NCBI GenBank assembly: GCA_046329235.1 | Contig: JAXLVA010000001.1 | Span: 186,001-250,000, forward strand | Origin: JALONH01 sp046329235 | GTDB lineage: Bacteria; Bacteroidota; Bacteroidia; Cytophagales; Cytophagaceae | Direction: 5' to 3' | DNA length: 64,000 bases | Part shown: in pieces, positions 18,357 through 27,326 of the stretch | How positions within the stretch are numbered: position 1 is the stretch's first letter | Layout: each line of letters starts with the position of its first letter | Notes under the pieces: model-generated | What the model was told of the DNA's origin: nothing | The model's database searches: none | Seen by the model: only the letters and a program-made list of their open reading frames with translations | Position numbers and translations under genes: made by a program

Positions 18357-18917
18357 TTAAAAGACTACTAAACAACGTTCTCTTTCTAAATCATCTTGAA
18401 TCGTTTCAGGATTCATTTCATTTTCAATCTTACTTAATTCAGATTTATATTCTTCTTTTAATTGTTTTCTTTTTCTACCTACACGGAAATTATCTACTTC
18501 TTCTTCATTCTCTAAAATGAGTCCGGGAACCATTTTAAGTTTTTCGTTCTCATCTTTGGCTACCATGGTGAAGTAGGAAGTATTGGTGTGACGTACAGTG
18601 GATGTATGTACGTTTTCTGCAATTACTTTAATTCCAATTACCATAGAACTATTTCCTACATAATGTACACTGGCGTGAAGTGAAACCAGTTCTCCTACCT
18701 CAATAGGTTGTAAGAAATCTACAGTATCAACGGATACCGTTACACAGTAACCGCCTGCATGTTTAGAGGCACAAGCATACGCTGCTTTATCCATTAAAGA
18801 TAAAAGAATACCACCGTGAATTTTACCACCAAAGTTGGCGTAAGAGGGAATCATTAATTCCGTAATAATCGTGTAGGAAAACTTTACCGTACGATAAAAG
18901 CGTTTGTCTTCTGCCAT
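18357..18917 (-). CDS. Acyl-CoA thioesterase (hotdog fold)
   Basis: A 186-residue hotdog-fold protein with the YciA/Acot pattern: NFGGKIHGGILLSLMDKAAYACASKH with the substrate-facing Asp, then TVSVDTVDFLQPIEVGELV. It hydrolyses acyl-CoA esters. A charged C-terminal tail (about 45 residues, FRVGRKRKQLKEEYK...) exceeds the core domain. It begins immediately after the aromatic hydroxylase stop, so the two are in one transcript. Confidence 0.85.
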   Translation of the reverse strand: MAEDKRFYRTVKFSYTIITELMIPSYANFGGKIHGGILLSLMDKAAYACASKHAGGYCVTVSVDTVDFLQPIEVGELVSLHASVHYVGNSSMVIGIKVIAENVHTSTVRHTNTSYFTMVAKDENEKLKMVPGLILENEEEVDNFRVGRKRKQLKEEYKSELSKIENEMNPETIQDDLERERCLVVF

Positions 18918-19634
18918 TTATTTAATGCGCTTTTTTAATTCTTCTTTTACAGTAGGAATAGAAGCTAGTAATTGGTCATAGGATTCAATTACGAAATATT
19001 TATCCTGGAAAGTATTCTTTTTATATGGCGTATCCATGATGATTGATACGTTATGATCATATTTAGGAACACCCGCATTTAATGCATAAGAAGCTTCGTT
19101 ACGAGAGGAAAGCATGTGTGCCCCATAGATTCGTAATGACTTATCGCTTTCGATGATTCCGTATTGTACTGTATGCCAATAAACTCTTTTCAAGAATAAG
19201 ATAGCATCAGCATTGTTTAAGTGTTCAAGAGCCAATTCTCCTAACTGTTCTACATAGTCGTTGTAGCTACTAATATAAAGGAGTGCTGTATGACCCATCA
19301 CATCATGGAACATATCATACTCATCCTGCATTTGATTCATCTGCTCTTCGGAGCGTAGCCAAGTTCTGCAAGGGTAAATCTTTTTTGCTAGCATCCCGAT
19401 GAATTGATTATCATCAACCATGTCTTCCAATGGGACAATTTGCCAGTCTGAAATCTTTTTTAGTTTTTCATTGATTTCAGTTAAATCGGGTACTCGGTCA
19501 CCGGGAAGGTCAAGTAAATCGATTCCTTTCATTACAGCATCATCCGCTACATCACCTAAATATTGCATAACTCTGCTGTATAAGGTAGTCCAAATGGTGT
19601 GTTCTAATTCGGTATAACTAGTCGAGTAATTCAT
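18918..19634 (-). CDS. Aromatic amino acid hydroxylase (phenylalanine-4-monooxygenase-like)
   Basis: A 238-residue single-domain pterin-dependent hydroxylase without the ACT regulatory domain. The iron histidines are His110 and His115 in HDVMGH. The segment VYWHTVQYGII aligns with LYWYTVEFGLI of the Chromobacterium enzyme, but the third iron ligand Glu is Gln157 here (codon at 19164 to 19166). The downstream LRIYGAHMLSSRNE segment is well conserved. The family converts Phe to Tyr; this copy may be altered in activity. It leads a minus-strand group with the thioesterase and TM2 gene. Confidence 0.82.
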   Translation of the reverse strand: MNYSTSYTELEHTIWTTLYSRVMQYLGDVADDAVMKGIDLLDLPGDRVPDLTEINEKLKKISDWQIVPLEDMVDDNQFIGMLAKKIYPCRTWLRSEEQMNQMQDEYDMFHDVMGHTALLYISSYNDYVEQLGELALEHLNNADAILFLKRVYWHTVQYGIIESDKSLRIYGAHMLSSRNEASYALNAGVPKYDHNVSIIMDTPYKKNTFQDKYFVIESYDQLLASIPTVKEELKKRIK

Positions 19635-19788
19635 GAAAATGTATTTTTAAGCATGTAAATTTAAGCAAATCGGGAGATATATTGCCATTTCACTATATTT
19701 GTATCTATAATTTTAACGGGTATATTTTAACCTTGTTGGTCTAAGCTCGTTTAATTTTCCTATATTTAGATTACTCTTCTGTTTTTTT

Positions 19789-21096
19789 ATGACATTAAAA
19801 GAATTATCAGGCAAATCCGTCATCGTTTCCATTTGGGTTCTACTTGTAATCGCAGGTTTATCTAGAATTAATTTCAATTCAGATATTTTGAATCCTATGT
19901 CAAAAGCGTTCGCAGATTTCGAACTAACGGATATTTACTTTTCCCATATAAAAGAGAGTCCCAAAGTGGATACTAATATTGTTATGGTCAATATCGGTAA
20001 TTTGGATCGGGCTCAATTAGCAGCCATGATTGAGATTATAAATCAGCATAAGCCGAAAATTATTGCAATAGATGCTTTTTTTAGAAATCCGAAGCATTCA
20101 CCTGATGTTCAAGAAGATATGTATTTTATTGCATCCGATACAATGTTGAGTAGAGCGTTTGCTAAGGTAGAAAATTTGATATTAGTGAGTGAACTTATTG
20201 AAGATACGGCACAAACCGATTCAGTAGTAATTCAAAGAATTGCAGAATCTCATCCTATGTTTATGCAATATGCTACTCCTGCATTTGCCGATGTAATTAC
20301 TAAAGGGCATGACTATATTAAGTATGCACGTCATTGTGTACCTAAACAAGTGTTTAACGACAGTGTCGTTTTGTCTTTCCCTACCCAGATTGCTATGGTG
20401 TATGATTCAGCCAAAGCAAATCGCTACTTGAAACGCGGGAATGATGTAGAAGTAGTTAATTTTCAAGGAAATATAGATACCAGAAAAGAAGGTAGAAGTG
20501 TGAATTCCAAACCGGTTTTTTTCGCCTTGGATGTAGAAGATGTGTTTAATGGTTTTGACCCTTCTATTATCAAGGATAAAATTATCATTATGGGATATAT
20601 GGGAAAATCCTTTGGCGATCATACTTGGGAAGATAAATTTTGTACCCCTTTAAATGACGAATATATAGGTAGAGCATTGCCGGATATGTATGGAGTAGTA
20701 GTCCATGCCAATGTCGTTTCTATGATTTTGAAAGAAGATTATATTAATGATATGCCGGAATGGATAAATATTTTACTATCATTAATATTCATTTATTTGA
20801 ATATGTGGCTATTTAGTTGGCTTCATTTAAATACGGCAGAATGGTGGGATGGCCTTTCTATGATATTTTCCTTGGTAGGGGTGTTACTTCTTTCTACCTT
20901 TATGGTATACATCTTTGCTAAGTATAATTTAGAGGTAGATATTACTCTCGCATCTGTGGCATTATTATTGTCAGGTAACTTAGTAGAAATATATTGGGCA
21001 CTTATTAATCCATTGTATTTCAGAATAAAAGAAAAATTTGTACCTTTACCTAATGACCCCATTAAATTGGAAGAAAATGAAAAAGATCTTATTTAG
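19789..21096 (+). CDS. CHASE2 domain membrane protein
   Basis: A 435-residue protein with one N-terminal membrane segment, a large extracytoplasmic CHASE2 domain (residues about 35 to 320, ending MYGVVVHANVVSMIL), and three C-terminal membrane segments. CHASE2 is a presumed ligand-sensing domain usually attached to kinases, cyclases or receptors; no cytoplasmic output domain is present here. Its end overlaps the next gene by 20 bases, indicating coupling. A TATATTTA at 19761 to 19768 may be part of its promoter. Confidence 0.82.
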   Translation: MTLKELSGKSVIVSIWVLLVIAGLSRINFNSDILNPMSKAFADFELTDIYFSHIKESPKVDTNIVMVNIGNLDRAQLAAMIEIINQHKPKIIAIDAFFRNPKHSPDVQEDMYFIASDTMLSRAFAKVENLILVSELIEDTAQTDSVVIQRIAESHPMFMQYATPAFADVITKGHDYIKYARHCVPKQVFNDSVVLSFPTQIAMVYDSAKANRYLKRGNDVEVVNFQGNIDTRKEGRSVNSKPVFFALDVEDVFNGFDPSIIKDKIIIMGYMGKSFGDHTWEDKFCTPLNDEYIGRALPDMYGVVVHANVVSMILKEDYINDMPEWINILLSLIFIYLNMWLFSWLHLNTAEWWDGLSMIFSLVGVLLLSTFMVYIFAKYNLEVDITLASVALLLSGNLVEIYWALINPLYFRIKEKFVPLPNDPIKLEENEKDLI

Positions 21097-22036
21097 TTTA
21101 CTAACCTTACTTCTAATTAACACCGTTTTTGCTCAAAATGAAGTATTTCGTGTATTGATTACCAAAGGTGATAACAAATACACAGCTGCCACCGGATCTG
21201 CTGCCAGTCCACTTTTGGTTGGTAGTAAATTATTAAACACGGCTTCAGTTACTGTTGGAACTGCAGGATATGTTGCATTAGCGCATGTTTCTACCGGGAA
21301 AACGATTGAAGTTAAAACTGCAGGAAGTTACACTGTAGCTAAACTAGTAGAGCAAGTAAATCTTCAAAATGCTTCGGTAAGTTCAAAGTATATGAACTAT
21401 GTAACCGGCCAAATGGCTTCTGCCGGCAATGAAGACTTAAATGCGAATCGCCAAAAATACATGTCCGTAACCGGATCGGTTGAAAGAGGAGATAATCCTA
21501 TCATTGTTTATGCAGAAAGTAAAAACGCTGTTATAGCAAATGATGTGGCTCTTGCTTGGACATTTAAAGACAATGCTGAAGCGACTAAACGCCATACTTT
21601 CATTGTGAAAGTAGTAGATGTTTACGAAGAAGTGATTGATGAGATTTCTACAACGGATACCTCTTTAATTTTAAACTTATCTAAATATAAATTAGATAAA
21701 GATTTTGAATTAATCGTGATGATTCAAACTAAAGAGCACGCTCATTTGAAGTCTGACAAGTACATGTTAACAAGCGTAGCATCTGATAAGAAAAAACAAA
21801 TCGAAACAGATTACGCGAAATTGACATCTGAATTAGATATGACTTCTCCGTTAAGCAAATTGATTTGCGCTTCCTACCTAGCTGAGCAAGGGTTAGTATT
21901 AAACTCAATGGCTATGTATAAAGAAGCTATTGCATTACAACCTGAGGTTGCTGAATTTAAAACTGCATATTCTGATTATGTGAATGCAGTAGGTTTAGCT
22001 AAATTGGTGAATGAACAGAAAAAAGGGAAGAAATAA
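21077..22036 (+). CDS. Secreted FecR-like protein
   Basis: I start this at the ATG of MKKILFSLLT, giving a 319-residue protein with a signal peptide ending VFAQ; an upstream in-frame ATG at 21038 lies inside the CHASE2 gene and spoils the signal. The N-terminal half has a FecR-like stretch (VGSKLLNTASVTVGTAGYVALAHVS then GKTIEVKTAGSYTV). The rest is mixed helix with a C-terminal pair of TPR-like helices (GLVLNSMAMYKEAIALQPE). FecR-like assignment is by pattern only. It overlaps the CHASE2 gene by 20 bases and is followed by a strong terminator. Confidence 0.72.
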   Translation: MKKILFSLLTLLLINTVFAQNEVFRVLITKGDNKYTAATGSAASPLLVGSKLLNTASVTVGTAGYVALAHVSTGKTIEVKTAGSYTVAKLVEQVNLQNASVSSKYMNYVTGQMASAGNEDLNANRQKYMSVTGSVERGDNPIIVYAESKNAVIANDVALAWTFKDNAEATKRHTFIVKVVDVYEEVIDEISTTDTSLILNLSKYKLDKDFELIVMIQTKEHAHLKSDKYMLTSVASDKKKQIETDYAKLTSELDMTSPLSKLICASYLAEQGLVLNSMAMYKEAIALQPEVAEFKTAYSDYVNAVGLAKLVNEQKKGKK

Positions 22037-22056
22037 TTCCCGTTAGTAAATAATTT

Positions 22057-22088
22057 AAAGCCGCAGTAGTCATCTACTGCGGCTTTTT
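22057..22088 (+). terminator. Rho-independent terminator after CHASE2/FecR-like pair
   Basis: A 13-bp perfect stem, AAAGCCGCAGTAG with its complement at 22074 to 22086, closes a TCAT loop and runs into T residues. It ends the two-gene transcript. Confidence 0.92.
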
Positions 22089-22141
22089 TATTTAGTGATA
22101 GCTATTCCAATGGTTAAGCAAGAGTGTGCTTATTGAATTAC

Positions 22142-22176
22142 AAAAGAAAACCCGCAAGATATAATACCTTACGGGT
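22142..22176 (-). terminator. Rho-independent terminator for minus-strand secreted protein
   Basis: On the minus strand ACCCGTAAG and CTTGCGGGT form a 9-bp stem with one mismatch, a nine-base loop, and a T-rich tract (complement of 22143 to 22150). It lies 55 bases past the stop of the gene at 22231 to 22875. Confidence 0.75.
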
Positions 22177-22230
22177 CGGAGATACTCAATTAGAGTATAT
22201 ATAATTTATTTAGCCTTGAGGAGGGATTAG

Positions 22231-22875
22231 TTAATCTTCATCCTCGTCAAGTTTAATGACTTTAGGAGTAGAAAGAATGGATCGTGTAAGTCGTTGGATA
22301 AACCAATTGACTTTATCGTTAGCCTCCATTTTTATTTTTTTATCATATAAGCCACATTCAGATTGGATCAAAGGTATTTTGATTTCCTTGGTCATGGTTC
22401 TCATACTAGGCTGTTGATGCCCCATTTTAGGATCTTCTTCATTGAAAGTGTAGTGATGTTGTAATCGTTTAATGGTCCCTTGAACACCCTTTAATGAATC
22501 ATAATTTAAGATGACATCAAATACTAAAGTAGCATCGCTGTATACCGGTCTGTGAGTGTTTTTTAACATACCATGCGATTTTAGGTATACTTCCATTCGG
22601 AATTTATATACTTGAGCAACGCTATCTTTTTTAATGATGGTGTATTTAGCAAAATAAAAGCTGTCTAAGCAATTATTTGTTTTATTCTTAAAGGAAGTCC
22701 AGTTCGGCGTATTTTTAGTTGAAATATTAAAATAATACGCATAATCTTTACCAATAGAATCTTTTGGAGGCAAAGATTTATAAGACTTAAGTTTCTCTTT
22801 TTCTTGGGCAAAGGACTGAATTACAGTCGTATTAAGGAGTAGTGTCAACAAGAAGTAACGAAGATAAGGGGCCAT
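22231..22875 (-). CDS. Secreted protein of unknown function
   Basis: A 214-residue protein starting at the ATG of MAPYLRYFLLTLLL, which opens a signal peptide ending SFAQ; a start 18 codons upstream (22929) would put a charged stretch first and is less likely. The mature part is a beta-rich domain with no motif I recognise. It ends in an acidic tail (KLDEDED). It faces away from ppc and carries its own terminator. Confidence 0.7.
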   Translation of the reverse strand: MAPYLRYFLLTLLLNTTVIQSFAQEKEKLKSYKSLPPKDSIGKDYAYYFNISTKNTPNWTSFKNKTNNCLDSFYFAKYTIIKKDSVAQVYKFRMEVYLKSHGMLKNTHRPVYSDATLVFDVILNYDSLKGVQGTIKRLQHHYTFNEEDPKMGHQQPSMRTMTKEIKIPLIQSECGLYDKKIKMEANDKVNWFIQRLTRSILSTPKVIKLDEDED

Positions 22876-23054
22876 GAATAACTGTATTTTTTTTATGTCT
22901 GCAATATACTGTTTTCTATGTATTTGCAAGGAACAATTGGTATAATCCCGATAAACGAGGTTTTTTTAGAAAAACATATTTTAAAAACTGTCTTTGGATT
23001 TGTATATTTAAATGAATTTCGCCCTAATAGGGTTTTTTACCCCACCTTGAGAAA

Positions 23055-25823
23055 ATGAATGCATTAGGACTTACACAAAGCAAGCTTGGGAAAGCTTACC
23101 ACGATTTAGAATTTCTTTTAAACTGCTTCAAAGAAGTATTAATTGAAAATGGTGATGCTGATATGGCTAAATATATCCCTTGGATAGGTAAAAGAGCCAA
23201 AGTAACTCCTGACGAATTAACGGAAAAACATATCCAACTTTATTCTATCGCGTTTCAGTTATTGAACATGGTAGAAGAAAACGGAGCGGTGAAGCTTCGT
23301 AGAAAATTAGAAGATGAATATTCAATTGCCAGTGTCAATGGTTTATGGGGTAAAAACCTAATGATGCTGAAGCAAAAGAAAATCACTCAAGAACAAATTG
23401 CTAATGAGTTGTACTCTATTCGTATCGAGCCTGTATTAACAGCGCACCCTACGGAAGCGAAGCGTACCATTGTATTAGATCATCATCGTCAGTTATACTT
23501 GTCTTTTTTAAAGTGGGAGGATTCTACTTACACTGAATTAGAAAAGAAAGATATTCAACGTGAAATAAAATTACACTTAGATAGACTTTGGAGAACAGGG
23601 GAAATCTATGTAGAGAAACCGGATGTAGAGTCTGAAAGAAATAACGTTCTTCACTACTTAACAACAGTGTTCCCTGATGTTATTCCTATCCTTGATAGAA
23701 GATTAGCTACAGCTTGGGAAGAATTAGGATTTGATCCGGAGTTAATTATCTCTTACAAAAATATGCCTCGTATCCGTTTTGGTAACTGGGTAGGTGGAGA
23801 TAGAGATGGTCACCCTGGTGTTACTAGTGATGTAACGAAGGAAACATTAGAGCTTTTCCGATTGAATGCGTTCATCATGATTCGCAAGCATCTGGAAAAA
23901 TTGGAAAAGAACTTAAGCTTTACTTGTTATCTAAAGCAGACTTCTAAATCTTTCCAAAAGCGTATCACTGAAATTTTAGATGAAACGCAGACGCATTCTT
24001 TGTTAGAGAAAGAGGCGAATGCGCAAGAGATATTCCGTTTCTTCATTCAATTATTGATGAAAAAACTTCCTTTGGAAATTGAAAAAGGATATGCTCTTCG
24101 CATTAACGAAAAACCATATAGCTACAAACAATCTCAAGAGTTAGTAGATGATTTAGTTATCTTAAGAGAAGGACTTGTTGCTTATGGCGCTAAAACCATT
24201 GCATTTGCAGATGTGAAAGAATGTGGACGTTTGGTTCAATCCTTCGGGTTCCACTTAGCACATTTAGATATTCGTCAGAATAGTAAATTCCATGACTTCG
24301 CTATTTCACAATTGATGAAAGTAGCAGCATTGGATGGAGATAAATTCTTAACATGGTCGGAGGAAGAACGTTTGAAATTCTTGAACAAAGAATTAATGAC
24401 GTTACGACCTTTTGCATACACAGAAACTAATTTAGCCAATGAAGCTGATGCTGTGGTGTCTTGCTACAAAGTAGTATCAGAGCATATCTCTAAATACGGT
24501 GAAGAGGCTTTAGGCTCTTTAATCGTAAGTATGACTCGTTCTACATCTGATTTACTAGCAGTATATGTATTAGCACGTGAGACCGGATTGTTAGTACAAA
24601 CAGAGAAAGGTATCGCTTGTAAACTACAAGTAGTACCATTGTTTGAAACGATTGAAGATTTACAAATGTCTCCGGCTATTCTTGGTAAATTCTTAGAACA
24701 CCCAATTACGAAAGCTAGTTTAGCTTACCAAAAACAAGTTCGTGGGAACTTGGATATGGAGCAACAAGTTATGATTGGATATTCTGATAGTAACAAAGAT
24801 GGAGGTATCTTATCTAGCCAAGTAAATCTTTCCAGTGCTCAATTGAAAATGGTTGAGGTAGGTAAGAAACATGGTGTTCGTATTCGTTTCTTCCATGGTA
24901 AAGGTGGTTCTATCAGCCGTGGTGCAGGACCTACTCAATGGTTCATCAAAACATTACCACACAACAGTATTCAAGGGGATATGCGTTTGACTGAACAAGG
25001 TGAAACCATTTCTCAAAAATATGCCAACAAAGTGAATGCTGCCTACAACCTTGAGTTGTTAGAAGCATCTACTGCAGGATATTCCATATTACACAAATAC
25101 ACCAAACATAAAAGAGAGAAGTTTGATAAACACTTGGAAGATATTGCAGAGTTAAGCAAAGCGTATTACCAGGATTTAATTCAAAAGCCTACTTTCATTC
25201 AATTCTTCAGTCAAGCAACCCCGATTGATGTTATCGAACAAAGTAAGATTGGTTCCAGACCATCGAGAAGAACCGGTAAGCGATCATTAGCTGATTTAAG
25301 AGCAATTCCTTGGGTGTTTAGCTGGGCGCAGTCTCGTTTCAATATCACTAGTTGGTATGGGGTAGGAACAGCTTTAGAGAAGTTCTATAAATCTGATCCG
25401 GAAGAATTCGCTTATATGCAGAAAATGGCAGGTAGCGATACTTTAGTTCGTTATGTATTCACTAACGTAGATACTAGTTTAGCGGCTACAGATGAGAAAA
25501 TTTTCAAAAGCTATGCGGCATTAGTAGAAGATGAAGAAGTTCGTGATGAGATTCTAGATCTTATAGTGAAAGAATTTAATCGTACTAAAAAGATGTTGTC
25601 TATCTTGTTTGAAAAGACATTTGAACAAAGACGTTCTCACCATCATTATTCCAATATATTACGTGCAGAAGCAATGAATGATCTACATTATGATCAAATT
25701 GAATTGTTAACGCGTTGGAGAAAAGTGAATTCGCAACCGAATTCAGAAAAAGCACAAAAATTATTGAAAGAGTTACTCCTAACGGTCAATGCAATCGCAG
25801 GTGCTCTTCGAAATACTGGTTGA
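23055..25823 (+). CDS. ppc: Phosphoenolpyruvate carboxylase
   Basis: A 922-residue PEP carboxylase, supplying oxaloacetate from PEP and bicarbonate. The catalytic His131 lies in VLTAHPTEAKR. The other signatures are GNWVGGDRDGHPGVT, FFHGKGGSISRGAGP and SWYGVGTALEKF. The C-terminus ends NAIAGALRNTG, matching the conserved terminal NTG. It is monocistronic, with a strong terminator 14 bases after the stop. No upstream -33/-7 pair of consensus quality is seen. Confidence 0.96.
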   Translation: MNALGLTQSKLGKAYHDLEFLLNCFKEVLIENGDADMAKYIPWIGKRAKVTPDELTEKHIQLYSIAFQLLNMVEENGAVKLRRKLEDEYSIASVNGLWGKNLMMLKQKKITQEQIANELYSIRIEPVLTAHPTEAKRTIVLDHHRQLYLSFLKWEDSTYTELEKKDIQREIKLHLDRLWRTGEIYVEKPDVESERNNVLHYLTTVFPDVIPILDRRLATAWEELGFDPELIISYKNMPRIRFGNWVGGDRDGHPGVTSDVTKETLELFRLNAFIMIRKHLEKLEKNLSFTCYLKQTSKSFQKRITEILDETQTHSLLEKEANAQEIFRFFIQLLMKKLPLEIEKGYALRINEKPYSYKQSQELVDDLVILREGLVAYGAKTIAFADVKECGRLVQSFGFHLAHLDIRQNSKFHDFAISQLMKVAALDGDKFLTWSEEERLKFLNKELMTLRPFAYTETNLANEADAVVSCYKVVSEHISKYGEEALGSLIVSMTRSTSDLLAVYVLARETGLLVQTEKGIACKLQVVPLFETIEDLQMSPAILGKFLEHPITKASLAYQKQVRGNLDMEQQVMIGYSDSNKDGGILSSQVNLSSAQLKMVEVGKKHGVRIRFFHGKGGSISRGAGPTQWFIKTLPHNSIQGDMRLTEQGETISQKYANKVNAAYNLELLEASTAGYSILHKYTKHKREKFDKHLEDIAELSKAYYQDLIQKPTFIQFFSQATPIDVIEQSKIGSRPSRRTGKRSLADLRAIPWVFSWAQSRFNITSWYGVGTALEKFYKSDPEEFAYMQKMAGSDTLVRYVFTNVDTSLAATDEKIFKSYAALVEDEEVRDEILDLIVKEFNRTKKMLSILFEKTFEQRRSHHHYSNILRAEAMNDLHYDQIELLTRWRKVNSQPNSEKAQKLLKELLLTVNAIAGALRNTG

Positions 25824-25837
25824 TACCATCAAGAAAT

Positions 25838-25871
25838 AAAAAAAACCGATGTGAGAACATCGGTTTTTTTA
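25838..25871 (+). terminator. Rho-independent terminator after ppc
   Basis: ACCGATGT (25845 to 25852) pairs with ACATCGGT (25857 to 25864) around a GAGA loop, extended by A and T runs on each side. It probably works in both directions, ending ppc and the small lipoprotein gene on the minus strand. Confidence 0.92.
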
Positions 25872-25894
25872 TTTATACAAACACTAATAAAATA

Positions 25895-26032
25895 TTAATG
25901 ATGTGAATGATAAGGATGGGGCGCACTGTGGTGATATTTTGCACCTGAGTTAGCATACGTTGGACATAAATGTTGTGAGCAGGATGAAACTGCCATAGCT
26001 AGCGCGGTTAAAAAAACAATCAAGTATTTCAT
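25895..26032 (-). CDS. Small His-rich lipoprotein (45 residues)
   Basis: A short gene between ppc and the SUI1 gene. ATG at 26032 opens a 45-codon frame: a hydrophobic segment with lipobox AVSSC (Cys18), then the motif CPTYAN, then a histidine-rich tail (HHSAPHPYHSHH) with seven His in the last 12 residues. Short lipoproteins with a CPxYA motif near the lipobox occur in Bacteroidota. The tail suggests metal binding, which is inference. The ppc terminator lies at its 3' end. Confidence 0.72.
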   Translation of the reverse strand: MKYLIVFLTALAMAVSSCSQHLCPTYANSGAKYHHSAPHPYHSHH

Positions 26033-26184
26033 AAGGGTACAATTAATGCTTAAATAGATATGCTAAAATAGGGATTTTAAATTCCATACCAAATAATAGA
26101 ATCCTTATTCTGTACGTTTAGGGGTAAAAAATCAAGAATTTCATTGGGAACCCTTATTTTTGTAAATATATAACGGAGGTTAAA

Positions 26185-26520
26185 ATGTCTAAAAATCAAC
26201 ATAAAAATAGAGTAGGAGTAGTTTATTCTACCAATCCGGACTTTGAGTATCAAGATAATGCTCAAGAAGAACAAGATACTTTGCCTATTGCCGAGCAAAA
26301 GCTGAAAATAGTTTTGGATACTAAATCTAGAGCCGGTAAAACCATGACTATAATTCAAGGTTTTGTAGGGAAAGAAGATGACTTGACAGACCTTTCTAAG
26401 CTTATCAAGCAAAAGTTAAGCGTAGGCGGAACATGTAAAAATGGGGAGGTACAAATTCAAGGTGATGTGCGTGCTAAACTAGTACCTCTGTTACAACAAT
26501 TAGGCTATAAAGTTAAATAG
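26185..26520 (+). CDS. SUI1/eIF1-like translation factor
   Basis: A 111-residue YciH-type protein. The C-terminal 75 residues carry the SUI1 fold, with KTMTIIQGF, LSKLIKQKLSVGGTCKNGEVQIQGD and a final LQQLGYKVK. It affects start-codon selection in other bacteria. ATG at 26185 is preceded by CGGAGG five bases upstream, a good Shine-Dalgarno site, which is uncommon in Bacteroidota. A TATTTTTG at 26155 to 26162 may be its -7 element, but I see no matching -33. The end overlaps the convergent kdsB by eight bases. Confidence 0.88.
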   Translation: MSKNQHKNRVGVVYSTNPDFEYQDNAQEEQDTLPIAEQKLKIVLDTKSRAGKTMTIIQGFVGKEDDLTDLSKLIKQKLSVGGTCKNGEVQIQGDVRAKLVPLLQQLGYKVK

Positions 26521-27244
26521 GCAGTTTCTTCAAATCTTCGGGAGTGTCAATTCCGATGGTTTCTAACTGTGTGATGGCAGTTTGAATTTTAAACCCATTT
26601 TCCAGCCAGCGAAGTTGTTCTAACGATTCGGCTAACTCTAAAGGAGACGGTTGTAAACGGGTTATTTTTTCTAAAATATCACTGCGATAGGCATACATTC
26701 CTATGTGTTTGTAATAATTAGCCTGCTTGGTCCAATCTTCCATCGGAGTATTTCCTCTTAAAAATGGAATTGGATTTCTGCTGAAATAGATAGCATTTCC
26801 AGAGTCTGAAAACACTGCTTTAACAATGTTGGGGTTGCCTAACTGTGTACCATCTTGGATTGGTTTTACAAGTGTAGCTAATTCGGTGGATGGTTGTAGA
26901 ACACTTAATAAGTTTTGAATCTGTTCGGGTTGAATAAATGGCTCGTCCCCCTGGACATTTAGGATGAAATCACAAGTAATTCCGGATTTAATATAAGCTT
27001 CGTACACTCGATCAGTTCCACTAGGGTGGTCCGGTGATGTTTGTACCACCTTGCCGCCAAAAGATTTAACTTCGGCTTCAATACGCTCATCATCCGTAGC
27101 AACAATGATGTCAAGTAAACCGGGCACTTGTTGTACTTGCTCTACCACCCTACGAATCATCGTTTTCCCTTGTATAGAAACTAATGGTTTTCCGGGAAAA
27201 CGTGTCGAGGCATATCGTGCAGGAATAATGGCAATTACTTTCAT
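26513..27244 (-). CDS. kdsB: 3-deoxy-manno-octulosonate cytidylyltransferase
   Basis: A 243-residue CMP-Kdo synthetase that activates Kdo for lipid A/LPS core synthesis. The N-terminal nucleotide-binding signature IIPARYASTRFPGKPL, IVATDDERI, and ILNVQGDEPFI are all present. It confirms an outer membrane with Kdo-containing lipopolysaccharide. Neighbours are not other kds genes. Confidence 0.95.
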   Translation of the reverse strand: MKVIAIIPARYASTRFPGKPLVSIQGKTMIRRVVEQVQQVPGLLDIIVATDDERIEAEVKSFGGKVVQTSPDHPSGTDRVYEAYIKSGITCDFILNVQGDEPFIQPEQIQNLLSVLQPSTELATLVKPIQDGTQLGNPNIVKAVFSDSGNAIYFSRNPIPFLRGNTPMEDWTKQANYYKHIGMYAYRSDILEKITRLQPSPLELAESLEQLRWLENGFKIQTAITQLETIGIDTPEDLKKLPI

Positions 27245-27326
27245 ATCTCAAAAATAATAATATTTCACAGTTTTCATCCTTTTTTACATGCCTTCCAACT
27301 AGTGTACTTTTTGTATATTTACCGCA

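Noticed and set aside
23022..23038. Hairpin CCCTAATAGGG followed by T run before ppc, as an attenuator
   Set aside because: The stem is only four pairs with a three-base loop, too weak to call.
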